Origin: JBBILO01 sp037444855
Lineage (GTDB): Bacteria; Patescibacteriota; Microgenomatia; UBA1406; GWC2-37-13
Direction: 5' to 3'
DNA length: 64,000 bases
Assembly (NCBI GenBank): GCA_037444855.1
Contig: JBBILO010000001.1
Span: 1 to 64,000, forward strand
In this document: one piece after another, positions 7,798 to 16,112 of the stretch
Layout of the letters: the number at the start of each line of letters is the position of its first letter
Position numbering within the stretch: the first letter of the stretch is position 1
Made by a program: the position numbers and the translations under genes
The notes under the pieces: generated by a model
Seen by the model: only the letters and a program-made list of their open reading frames with translations
Told to the model about the DNA's origin: nothing
Databases searched by the model: none

Positions 7798-8708
7798 TTC
7801 TTTTTATTTTTTCCCCATTCAACAATTAACGCATGATAGTTTTTAAATAATTCTAAATCTTTTGGTAAATTATTCATAAAAAATTTTTGACATTCTTCAT
7901 ACGAAAAAAATTCTTTGTTAAAAAAAATTCGAGTAAATCTTTGAGTATATCTATCAATGACAAAAATCGGTTTATCTAAAACATAAAGGAGTATTGTATC
8001 AGCCGTTTCTTGACCAACTCCTTTAATTAAAAGAAGGAATTGACGGAGTTTATTAATTGATTGTTTTTTCATCTGATCAAGTGATTGATATTGAGAGAAG
8101 ATGTTTTTTATGAGATTAATGAGTCTTTTAGTTTTTAAACGATAAAATCCAGAAGGACGAAGATATTGCTCTAACTGAGAAAGATTTTTTTGGCTAAAAA
8201 TAAAAATTTTTTGTAAAGAATTTAATCGATGTTTTCTTAAATTTGAGAGAGCTTTTTCAACATTATTCCAATTAGTGTTTTGAGTAAGAATGGCACCGAT
8301 CATAATTTCTTCTTTTGTTGATGATGGACCTTGATGAAACCAGGGCCAAGGACCAGGAAAACCAAATCGTTTTAAAAGTTGAAAATAAAGGAGGAAAACT
8401 TTATTAGGTTGCCAAAGATGATTTTCTAAATTTTTGATTTGATTGTTTTCAAATTTAACTCCTTCTTTTATCAATTTTTTCTTTTGTTTTTTTAAACCTC
8501 CAAAGGCATAATTTTTTGATAAAGAACCGTTGGTAAAAACAACCCGATGACAAGGAATTTTTTTTGGGTTTTTATTTTGGTGTAGAAATTGGCCGATGAG
8601 ACGGGGAGAGTTAATTTTTAAAATTTTATCAATCTGGCCGTAAGTAATAACTTTACCTTTAGGAATAAAAGAGACAAAATGATAGATAAGATTTTTAACT
8701 TCATTCAT
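7785..8708 (-). CDS. Fusion of MGMT-type alkyltransferase and EndoIII/MagIII-like DNA glycosylase
   Basis: 307 residues. Residues 1 to about 95 are an O6-alkylguanine-DNA alkyltransferase DNA-binding/active-site domain: [10 protein letters not shown], then the catalytic IPCHRVV with Cys retained, unlike alkyltransferase-like proteins that have Trp. The rest is a helix-hairpin-helix GPD glycosylase with [20 protein letters not shown] and the catalytic-type Asp in VIDRYTQRF. The HhH Lys of EndoIII is Gln and no iron-sulphur Cys cluster follows, which fits monofunctional MagIII-type 3-methyladenine glycosylases. The fusion would combine two alkylation-repair activities. It overlaps the HIT gene by 8 nt. 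Confidence 0.8.
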   Translation of the reverse strand: MNEVKNLIYHFVSFIPKGKVITYGQIDKILKINSPRLIGQFLHQNKNPKKIPCHRVVFTNGSLSKNYAFGGLKKQKKKLIKEGVKFENNQIKNLENHLWQPNKVFLLYFQLLKRFGFPGPWPWFHQGPSSTKEEIMIGAILTQNTNWNNVEKALSNLRKHRLNSLQKIFIFSQKNLSQLEQYLRPSGFYRLKTKRLINLIKNIFSQYQSLDQMKKQSINKLRQFLLLIKGVGQETADTILLYVLDKPIFVIDRYTQRFTRIFFNKEFFSYEECQKFFMNNLPKDLELFKNYHALIVEWGKNKKNHVL

Positions 8709-9105
8709 TTAGTGTCTCAACTGCTTCTTTCAATTTTTGAGCAATTTCTTTCATTCTTTCAGGTAAAATGTATTTTGGCGAAGGAACAAAAACAGTTTCA
8801 TCTTTTTGACGAGGAAGAATATGAATGTGGGCATGGGGAACTTCTAGCCCATGGGTAACATAAGTAATAAAATAAGGAGAAAAAACCTTTTTCATCGCTC
8901 GAGTGATTCTTAGAGCAACTTTCCAATATCCTTCAAAATTTGTAACGTCATAGACCCAACGATAATGTTTTTTAGGGATAACCAGAGTATGACCTTCAAC
9001 TCGTGGATTAATATCTAGAAAAGCAAGAAAATTTTGATCTTCAAAAATGAGATAACAAAACGCCTTTTTGTTGGCGATTCGACAAAAAACACAGTTATTT
9101 TCCAT
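8701..9105 (-). CDS. HIT family nucleotide hydrolase/transferase
   Basis: 134 residues. An N-terminal CVFCRI Cys pair, VIPKKHYRWVYD, and the histidine triad HAHIHILPRQ are visible. This is the HinT/Hit class that cleaves nucleoside phosphoramidates or dinucleotides; the exact substrate is unknown. It lies in an operon: the aldolase stop overlaps its start by 11 nt, and its TGA stop overlaps the start of the fusion repair gene (GAATGAATG). That arrangement also shows that UGA ends translation here. Confidence 0.9.
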   Translation of the reverse strand: MENNCVFCRIANKKAFCYLIFEDQNFLAFLDINPRVEGHTLVIPKKHYRWVYDVTNFEGYWKVALRITRAMKKVFSPYFITYVTHGLEVPHAHIHILPRQKDETVFVPSPKYILPERMKEIAQKLKEAVETLNE

Positions 9106-10087
9106 CTCTAGCGAGCGAGACTTTTAGAGCGCGTCGATAACACACTTCTTGAGCTTTTTTAATATTTGCTTTTTTTCCTGCCCAAGCCCTTAGTCCTTCT
9201 TGTTGAAGAGCACGGCCAAAAGAAAAACTTAATGGCCAGGGTAATTTTTTATATCTACGATTCATTTCTCTTAAATAATCTGTTGCTTCATCAGGGGAAA
9301 GACCGCCTGATAAAAAGACAATACCGGCAACATCAGATGGAACAGTCTCTTTTAAAACTTTAACAGTTCGCTCAACCACTTCATCAATTGTTGGTTGTTT
9401 TTTAGCATTCTTTCCGGCTAAAATCATATTAGGTTTTAAAAGCATTCCTTTAAAATTGATTTTAAAAGCCTTTAACCAATAAAAAAGATTTTCTAAAACT
9501 TTTTTTGTTATTTGATAGCTTTTTTCAATCGGATGGTTCCCTTCTAAAACTAAAACTTCGGGTTCAACTATGGGGACAAAATGATTTTTCTGAGCAATCA
9601 GAGCATATTGAGCAAGACCGACATTGTTGGCGACAATGGCGGTCTCTGAGGAAAGATGAGTGTTAATATGATAAACTGCTCGCCATTTAGTAAAAACACA
9701 ACCCATTGTTTGGTATTCAATCAATCTTTTTTCTAATTTATCTAAACCCAAAGTAAAACTTTCGCCTTGATCATTAAATTTATAAACACCTTCATCAACC
9801 TTAATACCAGCTAAGATTTTCTTTTCTTTTAAAAGATCAGTAATTTTTTTCCCATCGCTCATCGGGATTCTCAAAGTTTCATCATAGAGAATCACACCAC
9901 TTAAAAATTTTTCAATTCCTTGAGTCTTTAAGATAATCTCTCGCCATAGACAACGGTTTTTTAAAATTGGTTCAATGCCAACCGCTTCTAATCTTTTACT
10001 CATTGTTTTAATGCTTTCATCAGCAGCTAAAATACCTTTTCTTTTTTCAACCAATTGTCGAGCGATTTTTTCTAAAGTTTTTGACAT
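9095..10087 (-). CDS. fba: Class I fructose-bisphosphate aldolase (eukaryotic-type)
   Basis: 330 residues matching glycolytic class I aldolases: KGILAADESIKTMSKRLEA at the N terminus, ILYDETLR, GIKVDEG, VPIVEPEVLVLEGNH, the Schiff-base Lys in GMLLKPNMILAG, and FLSGGLSPDEA. It cleaves fructose 1,6-bisphosphate to the two triose phosphates or runs backwards in gluconeogenesis. It is slightly shorter than the animal enzyme. It is first in an operon with the HIT and repair genes and divergent from glpX, the next gluconeogenic step, so the two may be co-regulated from the 46-nt gap. Confidence 0.93.
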   Translation of the reverse strand: MSKTLEKIARQLVEKRKGILAADESIKTMSKRLEAVGIEPILKNRCLWREIILKTQGIEKFLSGVILYDETLRIPMSDGKKITDLLKEKKILAGIKVDEGVYKFNDQGESFTLGLDKLEKRLIEYQTMGCVFTKWRAVYHINTHLSSETAIVANNVGLAQYALIAQKNHFVPIVEPEVLVLEGNHPIEKSYQITKKVLENLFYWLKAFKINFKGMLLKPNMILAGKNAKKQPTIDEVVERTVKVLKETVPSDVAGIVFLSGGLSPDEATDYLREMNRRYKKLPWPLSFSFGRALQQEGLRAWAGKKANIKKAQEVCYRRALKVSLARDGK

Positions 10088-10133
10088 AATTTAATCTAAT
10101 TGTTAACTTAGTTATATTATAATAAAAAACCAT

Positions 10134-11087
10134 ATGGATAGGAATTTAGCTTTAGAATTTGTTCGAGTAACCGAAGCCGGGGCGATAGCTGCTGCCGTTT
10201 GGGTTGGTCGAGGAGATAAAAATGCCGCCGATGGCGCGGCGGTTTCTGAAATTCGAAAAAGATTAAATCAAATAGAATTTTTAGGAAAAGTGGTTATTGG
10301 TGAGGGAGAAAAAGATAAGGCGCCAATGCTTTATAATGGCGAGATAGTCGGTAAAGGAAAAAAACCGGAAATGGATTTAGCGATTGATCCATTAGAGTGT
10401 ACCAGCAGTGTTGCTTATGGGCGTTATAATGCGATGTCGGTTATTGCTACAGGCAAAAAAGGTTCTTTATTTTCTGCTCCTGATACTTATATGGAAAAAA
10501 TTGCCGTTGGTAAGGAAGCGAAAAATGTCATTGATCTTGATGCCTCTGTTTCTCAAAATTTAAAGAAAATTGCCAAAGCTAAAGGAAAAAAAATCGACGA
10601 GTTGGTGGTGATGGTTTTGGATCGAGAAAGACATCTTAAATTAATTAGGGAGATAAGAAAAGTTGGCGCTCGAGTGAGGTTAATTAGCGATGGCGATGTA
10701 TCTTCAGCGATTGCTACGTGCTTTCCTGATTCTGGCGTTGACGTTGCTATGGGCATTGGTGGTTCAACTGAGGGAGTTTTGGCGGCGGTGGCAATAAAAA
10801 TTTTAAGAGGAGAAATCTTGTGTCGATTTAAACCAAAAAACAAAGAAGATGAAGAAAAAATTAAAAAGATAATGGGAATAAAAAAATTTAAAAAAATTTA
10901 CACCAGCGATGATTTAGCTAAAGGAAGCGAATTGACTTTTACGGCGACAGGCGTCATCGATGGACCTCTTTTAAAAGGAGTAATTTTTGATAAAGAAAGA
11001 ATTATTACTCATTCAGTAGTAATGAGAGGAATTTCAGGAACGATTCGTTATCTGACTACTTATCATCACTATTATCAACATTCTTGA
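10134..11087 (+). CDS. glpX: Class II fructose-1,6-bisphosphatase (GlpX)
   Basis: 317 residues. Family signatures are VTEAGAIAAAVWVGRGDKNA, KVVIGEGEKDKAPML with metal-binding Glu, AIDPLECTSSVAYG (usually DPLEGT; Gly is Cys here), DRERH, LISDGDVSSAI and GIGGSTEGVLAA. It hydrolyses fructose 1,6-bisphosphate, the committed gluconeogenic step. A TATAAT box (10118-10123) lies 10 nt before the ATG. The 3' end overlaps the convergent DUF192 gene by 32 nt. Together with the divergent aldolase gene it gives a gluconeogenic module. Confidence 0.93.
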   Translation: MDRNLALEFVRVTEAGAIAAAVWVGRGDKNAADGAAVSEIRKRLNQIEFLGKVVIGEGEKDKAPMLYNGEIVGKGKKPEMDLAIDPLECTSSVAYGRYNAMSVIATGKKGSLFSAPDTYMEKIAVGKEAKNVIDLDASVSQNLKKIAKAKGKKIDELVVMVLDRERHLKLIREIRKVGARVRLISDGDVSSAIATCFPDSGVDVAMGIGGSTEGVLAAVAIKILRGEILCRFKPKNKEDEEKIKKIMGIKKFKKIYTSDDLAKGSELTFTATGVIDGPLLKGVIFDKERIITHSVVMRGISGTIRYLTTYHHYYQHS

Positions 11088-11481
11088 CAATTTCAATTAC
11101 CTGGTTGACTTTTTTATTTGAGCTGATAGTTATCGGTGTTTTAGTTTTTGTGATACTAGGCAGGAATGCTTTTCCAACAACTTGATTATCTGATAACCAA
11201 TAAACATCTAAATCTAAAAAAGTATTTTGATTCCAAAAAGTGCGATAATCTTTATCAGGAAAGATAAAAATCATCCCATCAGCGCCCTTTAATTCTTTTT
11301 TATTCTTATAAAACATCAATCCTTTTTGCCAACTGATTGGGTCTTTGGCGATTAACAATCGATATTTTTTTCCTTCAAGGGTGAAAGGAATGGTACTGGT
11401 TGATTTTTTTGTTTTTAAATAAATTAAATACCCACCGAAAATAAAAATTATTAATAAAAAGAGAAAAACAATCTTTTTCAT
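11056..11481 (-). CDS. Membrane-anchored DUF192 protein
   Basis: 141 residues from the ATG at 11481. A longer frame to 11547 overlaps the upstream gene and adds an unconvincing leader. One N-terminal TM segment (IVFLFLLIIFIFGGYLIYL) is followed by an exported DUF192 domain: LLIAKDPISWQKGLMFYKNK, DGMIFIFPDKDYRTFWNQNT, DVYWLS. The family is widespread and small, and its function is not established. It follows a small Cys-rich membrane protein and tRNA-Pro on the same strand. Confidence 0.8.
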   Translation of the reverse strand: MKKIVFLFLLIIFIFGGYLIYLKTKKSTSTIPFTLEGKKYRLLIAKDPISWQKGLMFYKNKKELKGADGMIFIFPDKDYRTFWNQNTFLDLDVYWLSDNQVVGKAFLPSITKTKTPITISSNKKVNQVIEIVKNVDNSDDK

Positions 11482-11494
11482 TAATTTAATGATA

Positions 11495-11713
11495 TCAGTT
11501 TTTTGGATACCAAAAAGGAGGTAATCTGCAGGGATTAGGGAAATCAATACAGACCGGCATTTTTAAAAAACATGCCGGAGTTAATTTTTGGATACAGACA
11601 ATATTATGTTGAGTAATGGGAAAAATTAGTTGGCCGATAAGATAAGTGATAATAAGAAGGAAAAAGAAAAAGAAACCTAAAAGAAAAACGAGTTTAATTA
11701 TTAATCTTATCAT
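11495..11713 (-). CDS. Small membrane protein with exported Cys motif
   Basis: 72 residues. One long TM segment (LVFLLGFFFFFLLIITYLIG) and then a short exported tail with four Cys: CIQKLTPACFLKMPVC, FPNPCRLPPFW. From memory, similar C-x-Q-x-x-T-P-A...C...FP-x-PC tails recur in Patescibacteria proteins of unknown function. The ATG is separated by one nucleotide from the encoded CCA end of tRNA-Pro, so processing of the tRNA 3' end would leave an essentially leaderless message. An apparent longer frame runs into the tRNA and is rejected. Confidence 0.6.
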   Translation of the reverse strand: MIRLIIKLVFLLGFFFFFLLIITYLIGQLIFPITQHNIVCIQKLTPACFLKMPVCIDFPNPCRLPPFWYPKN

Positions 11714-11714
11714 T

Positions 11715-11791
11715 TGGTCGGGGTGAGCGGACTCGAACCGCTGACTTTCGGACCCCCAGCCCGACGTTCTTGCCATCTGAACTACACCCCG
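11715..11791 (-). tRNA. tRNA-Pro (anticodon GGG), CCA encoded
   Basis: The cloverleaf folds on the minus strand: acceptor CGGGGTG/CACCCCG, D stem GTTC/GAAC, anticodon stem TCGGG/TCCGA around loop CTGGGGG (anticodon GGG, reading CCC/CCU), five-base variable loop, T stem AGCGG/CCGCT with TTCGAGT, discriminator A, then CCA. The next ORF starts one nucleotide downstream. Confidence 0.93.
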
Positions 11792-11810
11792 AGATATATA
11801 GTATTATAAC

Positions 11811-11866
11811 GTAGAACGTAGAACTTAGAACATGAAACATAAAACATGAAACTTAAAACATAAAAC
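11811..11866 (+). repeat. Degenerate 7-bp tandem repeat
   Basis: Eight 7-mers in a row: GTAGAAC twice, TTAGAAC, ATGAAAC, ATAAAAC, ATGAAAC, TTAAAAC, ATAAAAC. The strict 7-nt register ends in AAC or AAAC each time. It lies upstream of tRNA-Pro (minus strand). Role unknown. It is too short and spacer-free to be CRISPR. Confidence 0.75.
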
Positions 11867-11967
11867 ACGATAAAGATGTCTAATTAATTTTTTTAGAGAC
11901 GATAGTCTCTATTTTTAACAAATCGCCAAATCTTCAAACCTCGCAGGTTTGAAAAATTGGCTTAAAA

Positions 11968-12459
11968 TTAAAATCGATTGAATTTTTGTCTTTGAAAGTT
12001 AGGAATATTGTTTGGTTGAATATTTCTAAAAAACTGCCTCATAAATCTCGGCCCTCTTTTAATAAATAAATCATTAAGTCCAAATCTATCAAAAAAAATA
12101 GCTCCAATAATGATACTAAAGACAATAATAAAAAAAACAAAAAGAGAGTTTTTTTTATAAGAAAAATCAAATTTCTTAAGAAAAAAGATTCCGCTGATTA
12201 AAGAGATTAAAGAAAGGACTAATAACCACCATGGGAAGTTTTTTAAAATTAAATTTATCTGAAAGGGATAATTTGGTCCGTAATGGGGTTTTAAGATAAA
12301 AATAATTAAGTTAATAATAAAAGCGGTAAAAACAAAAGAGCTGATTAAACCTACTACTGAGAGTACTGATCCCAATAAGAAAAACCATTTGGGCTTCATC
12401 TTAATTTCGCCGCTTTTAATTTTTTTTAAAATTTCTTTTTTTACTGTTTGTTTTTTCAT
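11968..12459 (-). CDS. Membrane protein of ECF operon 1
   Basis: 163 residues with a basic N terminus, four hydrophobic segments (near residues 26-57, 75-93 and 103-122, the first long enough for two passes) and a basic, Asn/Arg-rich C-terminal tail. I do not recognise the family. It starts 11 nt after the ECF sigma stop, the place where an anti-sigma factor usually sits, so it may hold or sense for that sigma factor. There is no zinc-anti-sigma HxxxCxxC motif. Last gene of the operon. Confidence 0.6.
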   Translation of the reverse strand: MKKQTVKKEILKKIKSGEIKMKPKWFFLLGSVLSVVGLISSFVFTAFIINLIIFILKPHYGPNYPFQINLILKNFPWWLLVLSLISLISGIFFLKKFDFSYKKNSLFVFFIIVFSIIIGAIFFDRFGLNDLFIKRGPRFMRQFFRNIQPNNIPNFQRQKFNRF

Positions 12460-12470
12460 ATCGAAAAAAA

Positions 12471-13025
12471 TTAACTAATATTTTGGCAGATTTTTTTTAA
12501 CATTTTTTTCGCTCGATTTAATTTAACTCCTACATTGTTTATTGACAATCTTAAAATATCACTAATTTCTTCATAAGACTTATCCTCAAAATAATAGAGA
12601 GCAATAATCTCTTTATAATCAAAAGGCAATTGGCTAAGACATTTTTTAACAGTTAGATTTATTTCTTCTTTTTCGATTTTTTCTTGACTATTTTCATCGT
12701 TTTTTAAATTAATAAAAAGATTAAGGTCAATCTGTTTAAAAAAACTTTCTTTTTTCAACAAATTGATGGCTTCATTGTGAGCAATTCGGAAAATCCAACT
12801 AGAAAATTTCATTTTTTTATTGAAACTATTTAAATTCACATATGTTTTAATAAAAGTATTTTGGACAATATCATTAATTTTTTCTTTGTCTTTCGTTAGA
12901 TATAAAAGATAATTTTTTAACCTTTTTTCATATCGGTCAATAATCACACCAAACATTTCTTTATCTTTTATCACTAATTCAACAATTTGTTCATCGCTAA
13001 GATTCTTTAAAATATTTTTTTTCAT
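12471..13025 (-). CDS. ECF-type RNA polymerase sigma factor (operon 1)
   Basis: 184 residues with sigma region 2 (KEKINDIVQNTFIKTYVNLN, then FSSWIFRIAHNEAINLLKK) and region 4 (LPFDYKEIIALYYFEDKSYE, ISDILRLSINNVGVKLNRAK). It lacks regions 1 and 3, as expected of group 4 sigma factors. The operon order is secreted small protein, sigma factor, membrane protein, which suggests envelope-stress or surface-signal control. The target promoters are unknown. It is the first of three ECF genes in the window. Confidence 0.9.
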   Translation of the reverse strand: MKKNILKNLSDEQIVELVIKDKEMFGVIIDRYEKRLKNYLLYLTKDKEKINDIVQNTFIKTYVNLNSFNKKMKFSSWIFRIAHNEAINLLKKESFFKQIDLNLFINLKNDENSQEKIEKEEINLTVKKCLSQLPFDYKEIIALYYFEDKSYEEISDILRLSINNVGVKLNRAKKMLKKICQNIS

Positions 13026-13052
13026 ATTTTGCTGCCGGCAGCAATTTGATAT

Positions 13053-13418
13053 TTACTTATTATAACTGTTTCTAAATTGACCGCCTCTTCCGTAGCCAAT
13101 ACCTTGACCTAAACCTAATTCAGCTCTGATTTTATTTGCTTCATCAATTTTTCCTTGAAGCGTTAATTGATGAGCCTGCACGAATTTGGCAAAATTAGAG
13201 GCGTTAATTCGTTTGGTGATTGGTTGATCACCGATTAGGTTTTTCCAGGCATTATAATCTTTATTAGCAAAGGCTTTTAACATTGCCTCATGTCTTTCAG
13301 GGCTATAATTTGGATCCTTGACATTAGGACTTCCTCGATAGGCAAAAGTGTTTTGAGCAAAAAAAATAAAACTTCCCAAAACAATTGCCATTGATCCTAA
13401 AATTATCTCTTTTTTCAT
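13053..13418 (-). CDS. Small secreted protein heading ECF operon 1
   Basis: 121 residues. A signal peptide (MKKEIILGSMAIVLGSFIFF, probable cleavage after NTFA) precedes a helical mature part (NYSPERHEAMLKAFANKDYN, AWKNLIGDQPITKRI, AKFVQAHQLTLQGKIDEANK) and a Gly-rich tail. The alternating helices with Lys/Glu recall small metal- or stress-sensing periplasmic repeats, but I cannot name the family. It has one of the strongest ribosome-binding sites in the window (AGGAGGTGAG), consistent with high expression. Confidence 0.7.
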   Translation of the reverse strand: MKKEIILGSMAIVLGSFIFFAQNTFAYRGSPNVKDPNYSPERHEAMLKAFANKDYNAWKNLIGDQPITKRINASNFAKFVQAHQLTLQGKIDEANKIRAELGLGQGIGYGRGGQFRNSYNK

Positions 13419-13479
13419 TTTTTTCTCACCTCCTTTCTATTATTAATACAAATAATCTTCAAAAAACTTACAAAGTGGT

Positions 13480-13800
13480 AAAGATGGTATATAGAATAAT
13501 AGTTGAGATTAGTTAAAATCGGTTGTAATCAGTTGAAATTGGTTTGAAAGTGTAAAGGTGTAAAAGAGTGTAAAGGTGTAAATGTGTAAAAGTTTAAATT
13601 TTTTAGGGTTAACTAGTTGATTGGTTAACTGGTTATCTAGTTGAAATTAGTTAGTTGGTATAAAAGTGTAAAAATTATAAGCTTAACCAGTTAACTGATT
13701 AGCTAGTTAGTGAGTTATTAATTTAAAATTTAAAATTTGGTTATTGAAATTTGGTATTTGGTTGGTTATTTGGTTATTAATAAGTAATTAGGCCAATTAG
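13480..13800 (+). repeat. Intergenic degenerate repeat block
   Basis: This gene-free stretch holds imperfect short repeats: forms of GTGTAAAGGTGTAAAAG, GTTGAAATTAGTTA and TTAACTGGTTA. The 21-nt segment 13557-13577 is identical to 59670-59690, and the 13541-13556 part matches the reverse complement of 30330-30350. It looks like a dispersed non-coding repeat family. I see no coding frame. Confidence 0.7.
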
Positions 13801-13862
13801 AGATTAAAAATTAATTTAATTGTTTGGCGCTTAAAGTTTAATGTTTGATGTAAAATATATCT

Positions 13863-14285
13863 ATGTGTTTGTTATTATTTGCTTTTTTATCAGCATTATT
13901 TGCTGCTTTAACATCAATTTTAGCAAAGATTGGCGTTAAGGAAGTTAATTCAAATTTGGCAACAGCGATTCGGACGGTAATCATTCTTTTTTTTACTTGG
14001 GGAATTGTCTTATTTCAGGGAACGGTTAATTAAATCTCAAAAATTTATAAATTTTCTTTAATATTTCTTATTCCTTCAGGAATTGCTACTGGTCTTTCCT
14101 GACTTTTTTATTTTTATGCTTTACAAATTGGTGAAGCGTCAAAAGTAGTTCTAATCGATAATTTAAGTTTGGTTTTAACAATTATTTTTGCAGCGACAAA
14201 TCTGAAAGAAAAAATTACTCCGGCGGTTTTTATCGGCGCTTTAATGATGGCAGCTGGCGCGCTGATTATTGCCTTAATTAAATAA
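13863..14285 (+). pseudogene. EamA/DMT-family transporter remnant, two nonsense codons
   Basis: One frame runs from ATG 13863 to TAA 14283-14285, interrupted by TAA at 14031-14033 and TGA at 14100-14102. Ignoring these, it reads as a single-EamA-unit small multidrug/metabolite transporter of about 140 residues with five TM segments: LLLFAFLSALFAALTSILAK, then SGIATGLS-stop-LFYFYALQIGEA and VLIDNLSLVLTIIFA. The TGA falls where homologues have Trp (GLSWLFYF). There is no frameshift, so decay looks recent. It is upstream of, and convergent with, the nitroreductase gene. Confidence 0.8.
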
Positions 14286-14288
14286 ACC

Positions 14289-14861
14289 TTATTTTTTTAT
14301 TTCATACCAATGATCCTTTCTTTGAGGTGGTTTTAAATCCCAATTAACCCATGATTCATTTTGATTTTCATAGTCACCAATTTTACCTATAGCAATAAGA
14401 ACAAAAGGGAGATGATTGGGATTAACTAAAGATCTGGCTTTTTCAACATCAAATCCACCTATTTGATGACTATAATAACCCAAGATTTGAGCTTGATAAA
14501 TAAGGCTAGCGACTGCTTGGCCTAAATCGTATTGGGCTTTGTCGTTTTCTCCCATTTCGTCTTTTTTAAGATAGCAAGCTAAAATTAAAAGCGGAGCTTT
14601 TTTTGCCCATTGATTACCTGAAGAAAGAAGAGATGTTAACTTAATAAAAAAATCACTTTTTTGATAGGCAATGTAAAAAAACCAAGGTTGACGATTGTAT
14701 GATGAGGGGGTCCAACGAGCGGCTTCAAGAATGATTTTTAAATCTTCTTCCTCGACTTTTTTATCGGAAAACACTCTTGGACTAAATCTTTTTTTAAAAA
14801 CATCAGCAATTGGAAGTGAGGTTTTATTTTCTTTGAGTTTGATTAAATCTTGTGTTTTCAT
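14289..14861 (-). CDS. Nitroreductase-family FMN oxidoreductase
   Basis: 190 residues. The FMN-binding N terminus (RFSPRVFSDKKVEEEDLKII, then AARWTPSSYNRQPWFFYIA) and the later GQAVASLIYQAQILGYYSHQ plus LVLIAIGKIG-like PFVLIAIGKIGDY are family signatures. Such enzymes use NAD(P)H and FMN to reduce nitroaromatics, quinones or enone substrates; the natural substrate is unknown. It lies in a redox neighbourhood with the peroxiredoxin gene (divergent) and glutaredoxin-like genes. Confidence 0.88.
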   Translation of the reverse strand: MKTQDLIKLKENKTSLPIADVFKKRFSPRVFSDKKVEEEDLKIILEAARWTPSSYNRQPWFFYIAYQKSDFFIKLTSLLSSGNQWAKKAPLLILACYLKKDEMGENDKAQYDLGQAVASLIYQAQILGYYSHQIGGFDVEKARSLVNPNHLPFVLIAIGKIGDYENQNESWVNWDLKPPQRKDHWYEIKK

Positions 14862-14916
14862 AAATTTTAATTTATACTAAATTAGTAATAGTTAAAATTT
14901 TACAAAATATTAAAAT

Positions 14917-15375
14917 ATGAAAGCAACTAATTTTTCTTTACCCGATCAAAATGGCAAAATTCATCAATTATCCGATTACCAAGGTTGGTGGGTAGTTTTG
15001 TATTTCTATCCAAAAGATGATACGCCAGGATGCACCACTGAGGCGTGTCAGTTTAGAGACAACTTAGGTCAATTCACCAAAGATGGGGTGGTTGTTCTTG
15101 GTGTTTCAGCAGATAGTAGGGAATCACACAAAAAATTTGCTGAGAAACAAAATCTTAATTTTCCGCTTCTGTCTGACCCGGAAAAAAAGGTGATAAAAGC
15201 TTATCATGCTTGGGGAAAGAAAAAGTTTTTAGGAAAGGAATTTGAAGGTATTTTAAGAATTTCTTATTTAATCAATCCAAAAGGTGAAATTGTTAAAAAA
15301 TATGAAAAAGTTAATCCAAAAACTCATGCCAAAGAAATCATCGATGATATCAGAAAATTTAAAGGAGAAAATTAA
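14917..15375 (+). CDS. bcp: Thiol peroxidase of the BCP/PrxQ family
   Basis: 152 residues. The peroxidatic motif YPKDDTPGCTTEACQFRDN holds the active Cys and a resolving Cys five residues later, as in PrxQ. FSLPDQNGKIHQLSDYQGWW precedes it and GVSADSRESHKKFAEK follows. It reduces H2O2 and alkyl hydroperoxides using thioredoxin-like donors. Length is the family norm. It overlaps the small zinc-ribbon ORF in another frame at its 3' end. Confidence 0.94.
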   Translation: MKATNFSLPDQNGKIHQLSDYQGWWVVLYFYPKDDTPGCTTEACQFRDNLGQFTKDGVVVLGVSADSRESHKKFAEKQNLNFPLLSDPEKKVIKAYHAWGKKKFLGKEFEGILRISYLINPKGEIVKKYEKVNPKTHAKEIIDDIRKFKGEN

Positions 15376-15487
15376 TTTTTACGATTATACCCCTTGCCCG
15401 CTTTGTCAAAAACCAATCAGTGTTTTTCCGGGTACCCGTGATGCTATTTGCCAAAATTGCGGCTATAAAGAACCTTGTTGCGATTAA
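15344..15487 (+). CDS. Small Cys-rich zinc-ribbon protein
   Basis: About 47 residues from an ATG at 15344 inside bcp; an ATT at 15371 behind AAAGGAG could be the true start, giving 39. The body is YTPCPLCQKPISVFPG, then AICQNCGYKEPCCD: two CxxC pairs and a terminal CC. It probably binds zinc. The function is unknown. Position right after a thiol peroxidase is suggestive but not proof. Its TAA shares bases with the stop of the convergent glutaredoxin gene. Confidence 0.5.
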   Translation: MISENLKEKINFYDYTPCPLCQKPISVFPGTRDAICQNCGYKEPCCD

Positions 15488-16112
15488 TTGGTATTAATTC
15501 CAAGAATTTCTGACAGTCTTTGTTTATCAAAACCAATAATGTATTCTTCTTCATCATTATCATAGACGATTTCAGTCACCGGTACCCCCATTTGACTAGT
15601 TTTTCTTACCATTTCCTCAGCTGCTTTTTGATCTAAGTCAACTAAAATATGGCGAAATTTAACTTTATTTTCTTCAAGCCAAGACGCCTCCATTTTACAA
15701 TAAGGACAACTCATAGTGGCATAAAGTTTTATTTCTTTAACTTTCAAAGGTTCAACTCCAGCGATTTCATTGACTAATTTTTTTAACACTTTATCTGCTT
15801 GATGAGAGATTTCATGAGCGGTAGGATTATCGGTAATTCTCCCCAACAGTGATGGATCAGAGATACCAACAATTGTTTCTTTGTCTTTTTTTAGTACTAA
15901 AAGAGAGCAGGGTAGAAAACCAAAAAGATTTTCATCGGCACTAATAATATTACCCAACCAATTTTCTTGACAGATATGAAAAAGTTGACCGCGATTATTA
16001 GGTAGCGATGTCGTTCCTAAAAGCTTCAAATTATTTTTTTAATTTCTTTTTAGACTTTTTTAATAACTTCTTCATATGAATGAGGACTTTTTCGAAAATA
16101 TGCTAGTTTCAT
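15484..16112 (-). pseudogene. DUF302-glutaredoxin fusion with damaged 5' end
   Basis: The C-terminal 181 residues are open from a TTG at 16029: the second half of a DUF302 domain (NLFGFLPCSLLVLKKDKE, AHEISHQADKVLKKLVNEIA) fused to a glutaredoxin domain with active site CPYC and the cis-Pro segment MGVPVTEIVY. The missing DUF302 N terminus is present upstream as MKLAYFRKSPHSYEEVIKKV from an ATG at 16112 that overlaps the arsR stop (ATGA), but it ends in TAA and is out of frame with the rest. So the original gene spanned 15484-16112. A protein restarting at the TTG would still carry the glutaredoxin part. Confidence 0.65.

Noticed and set aside
11714..11776. N-terminal extension of the small Cys protein
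   Set aside because: It would be coded by tRNA-Pro.
11811..11866. CRISPR array
   Set aside because: The units are 7 nt with no spacers, and no cas genes are in the window.
11893..11915. AGAGAC-GATA-GTCTCT hairpin as a terminator
   Set aside because: The T tract follows on the plus strand, where no upstream gene is transcribed; the minus-strand operon would meet A residues instead.
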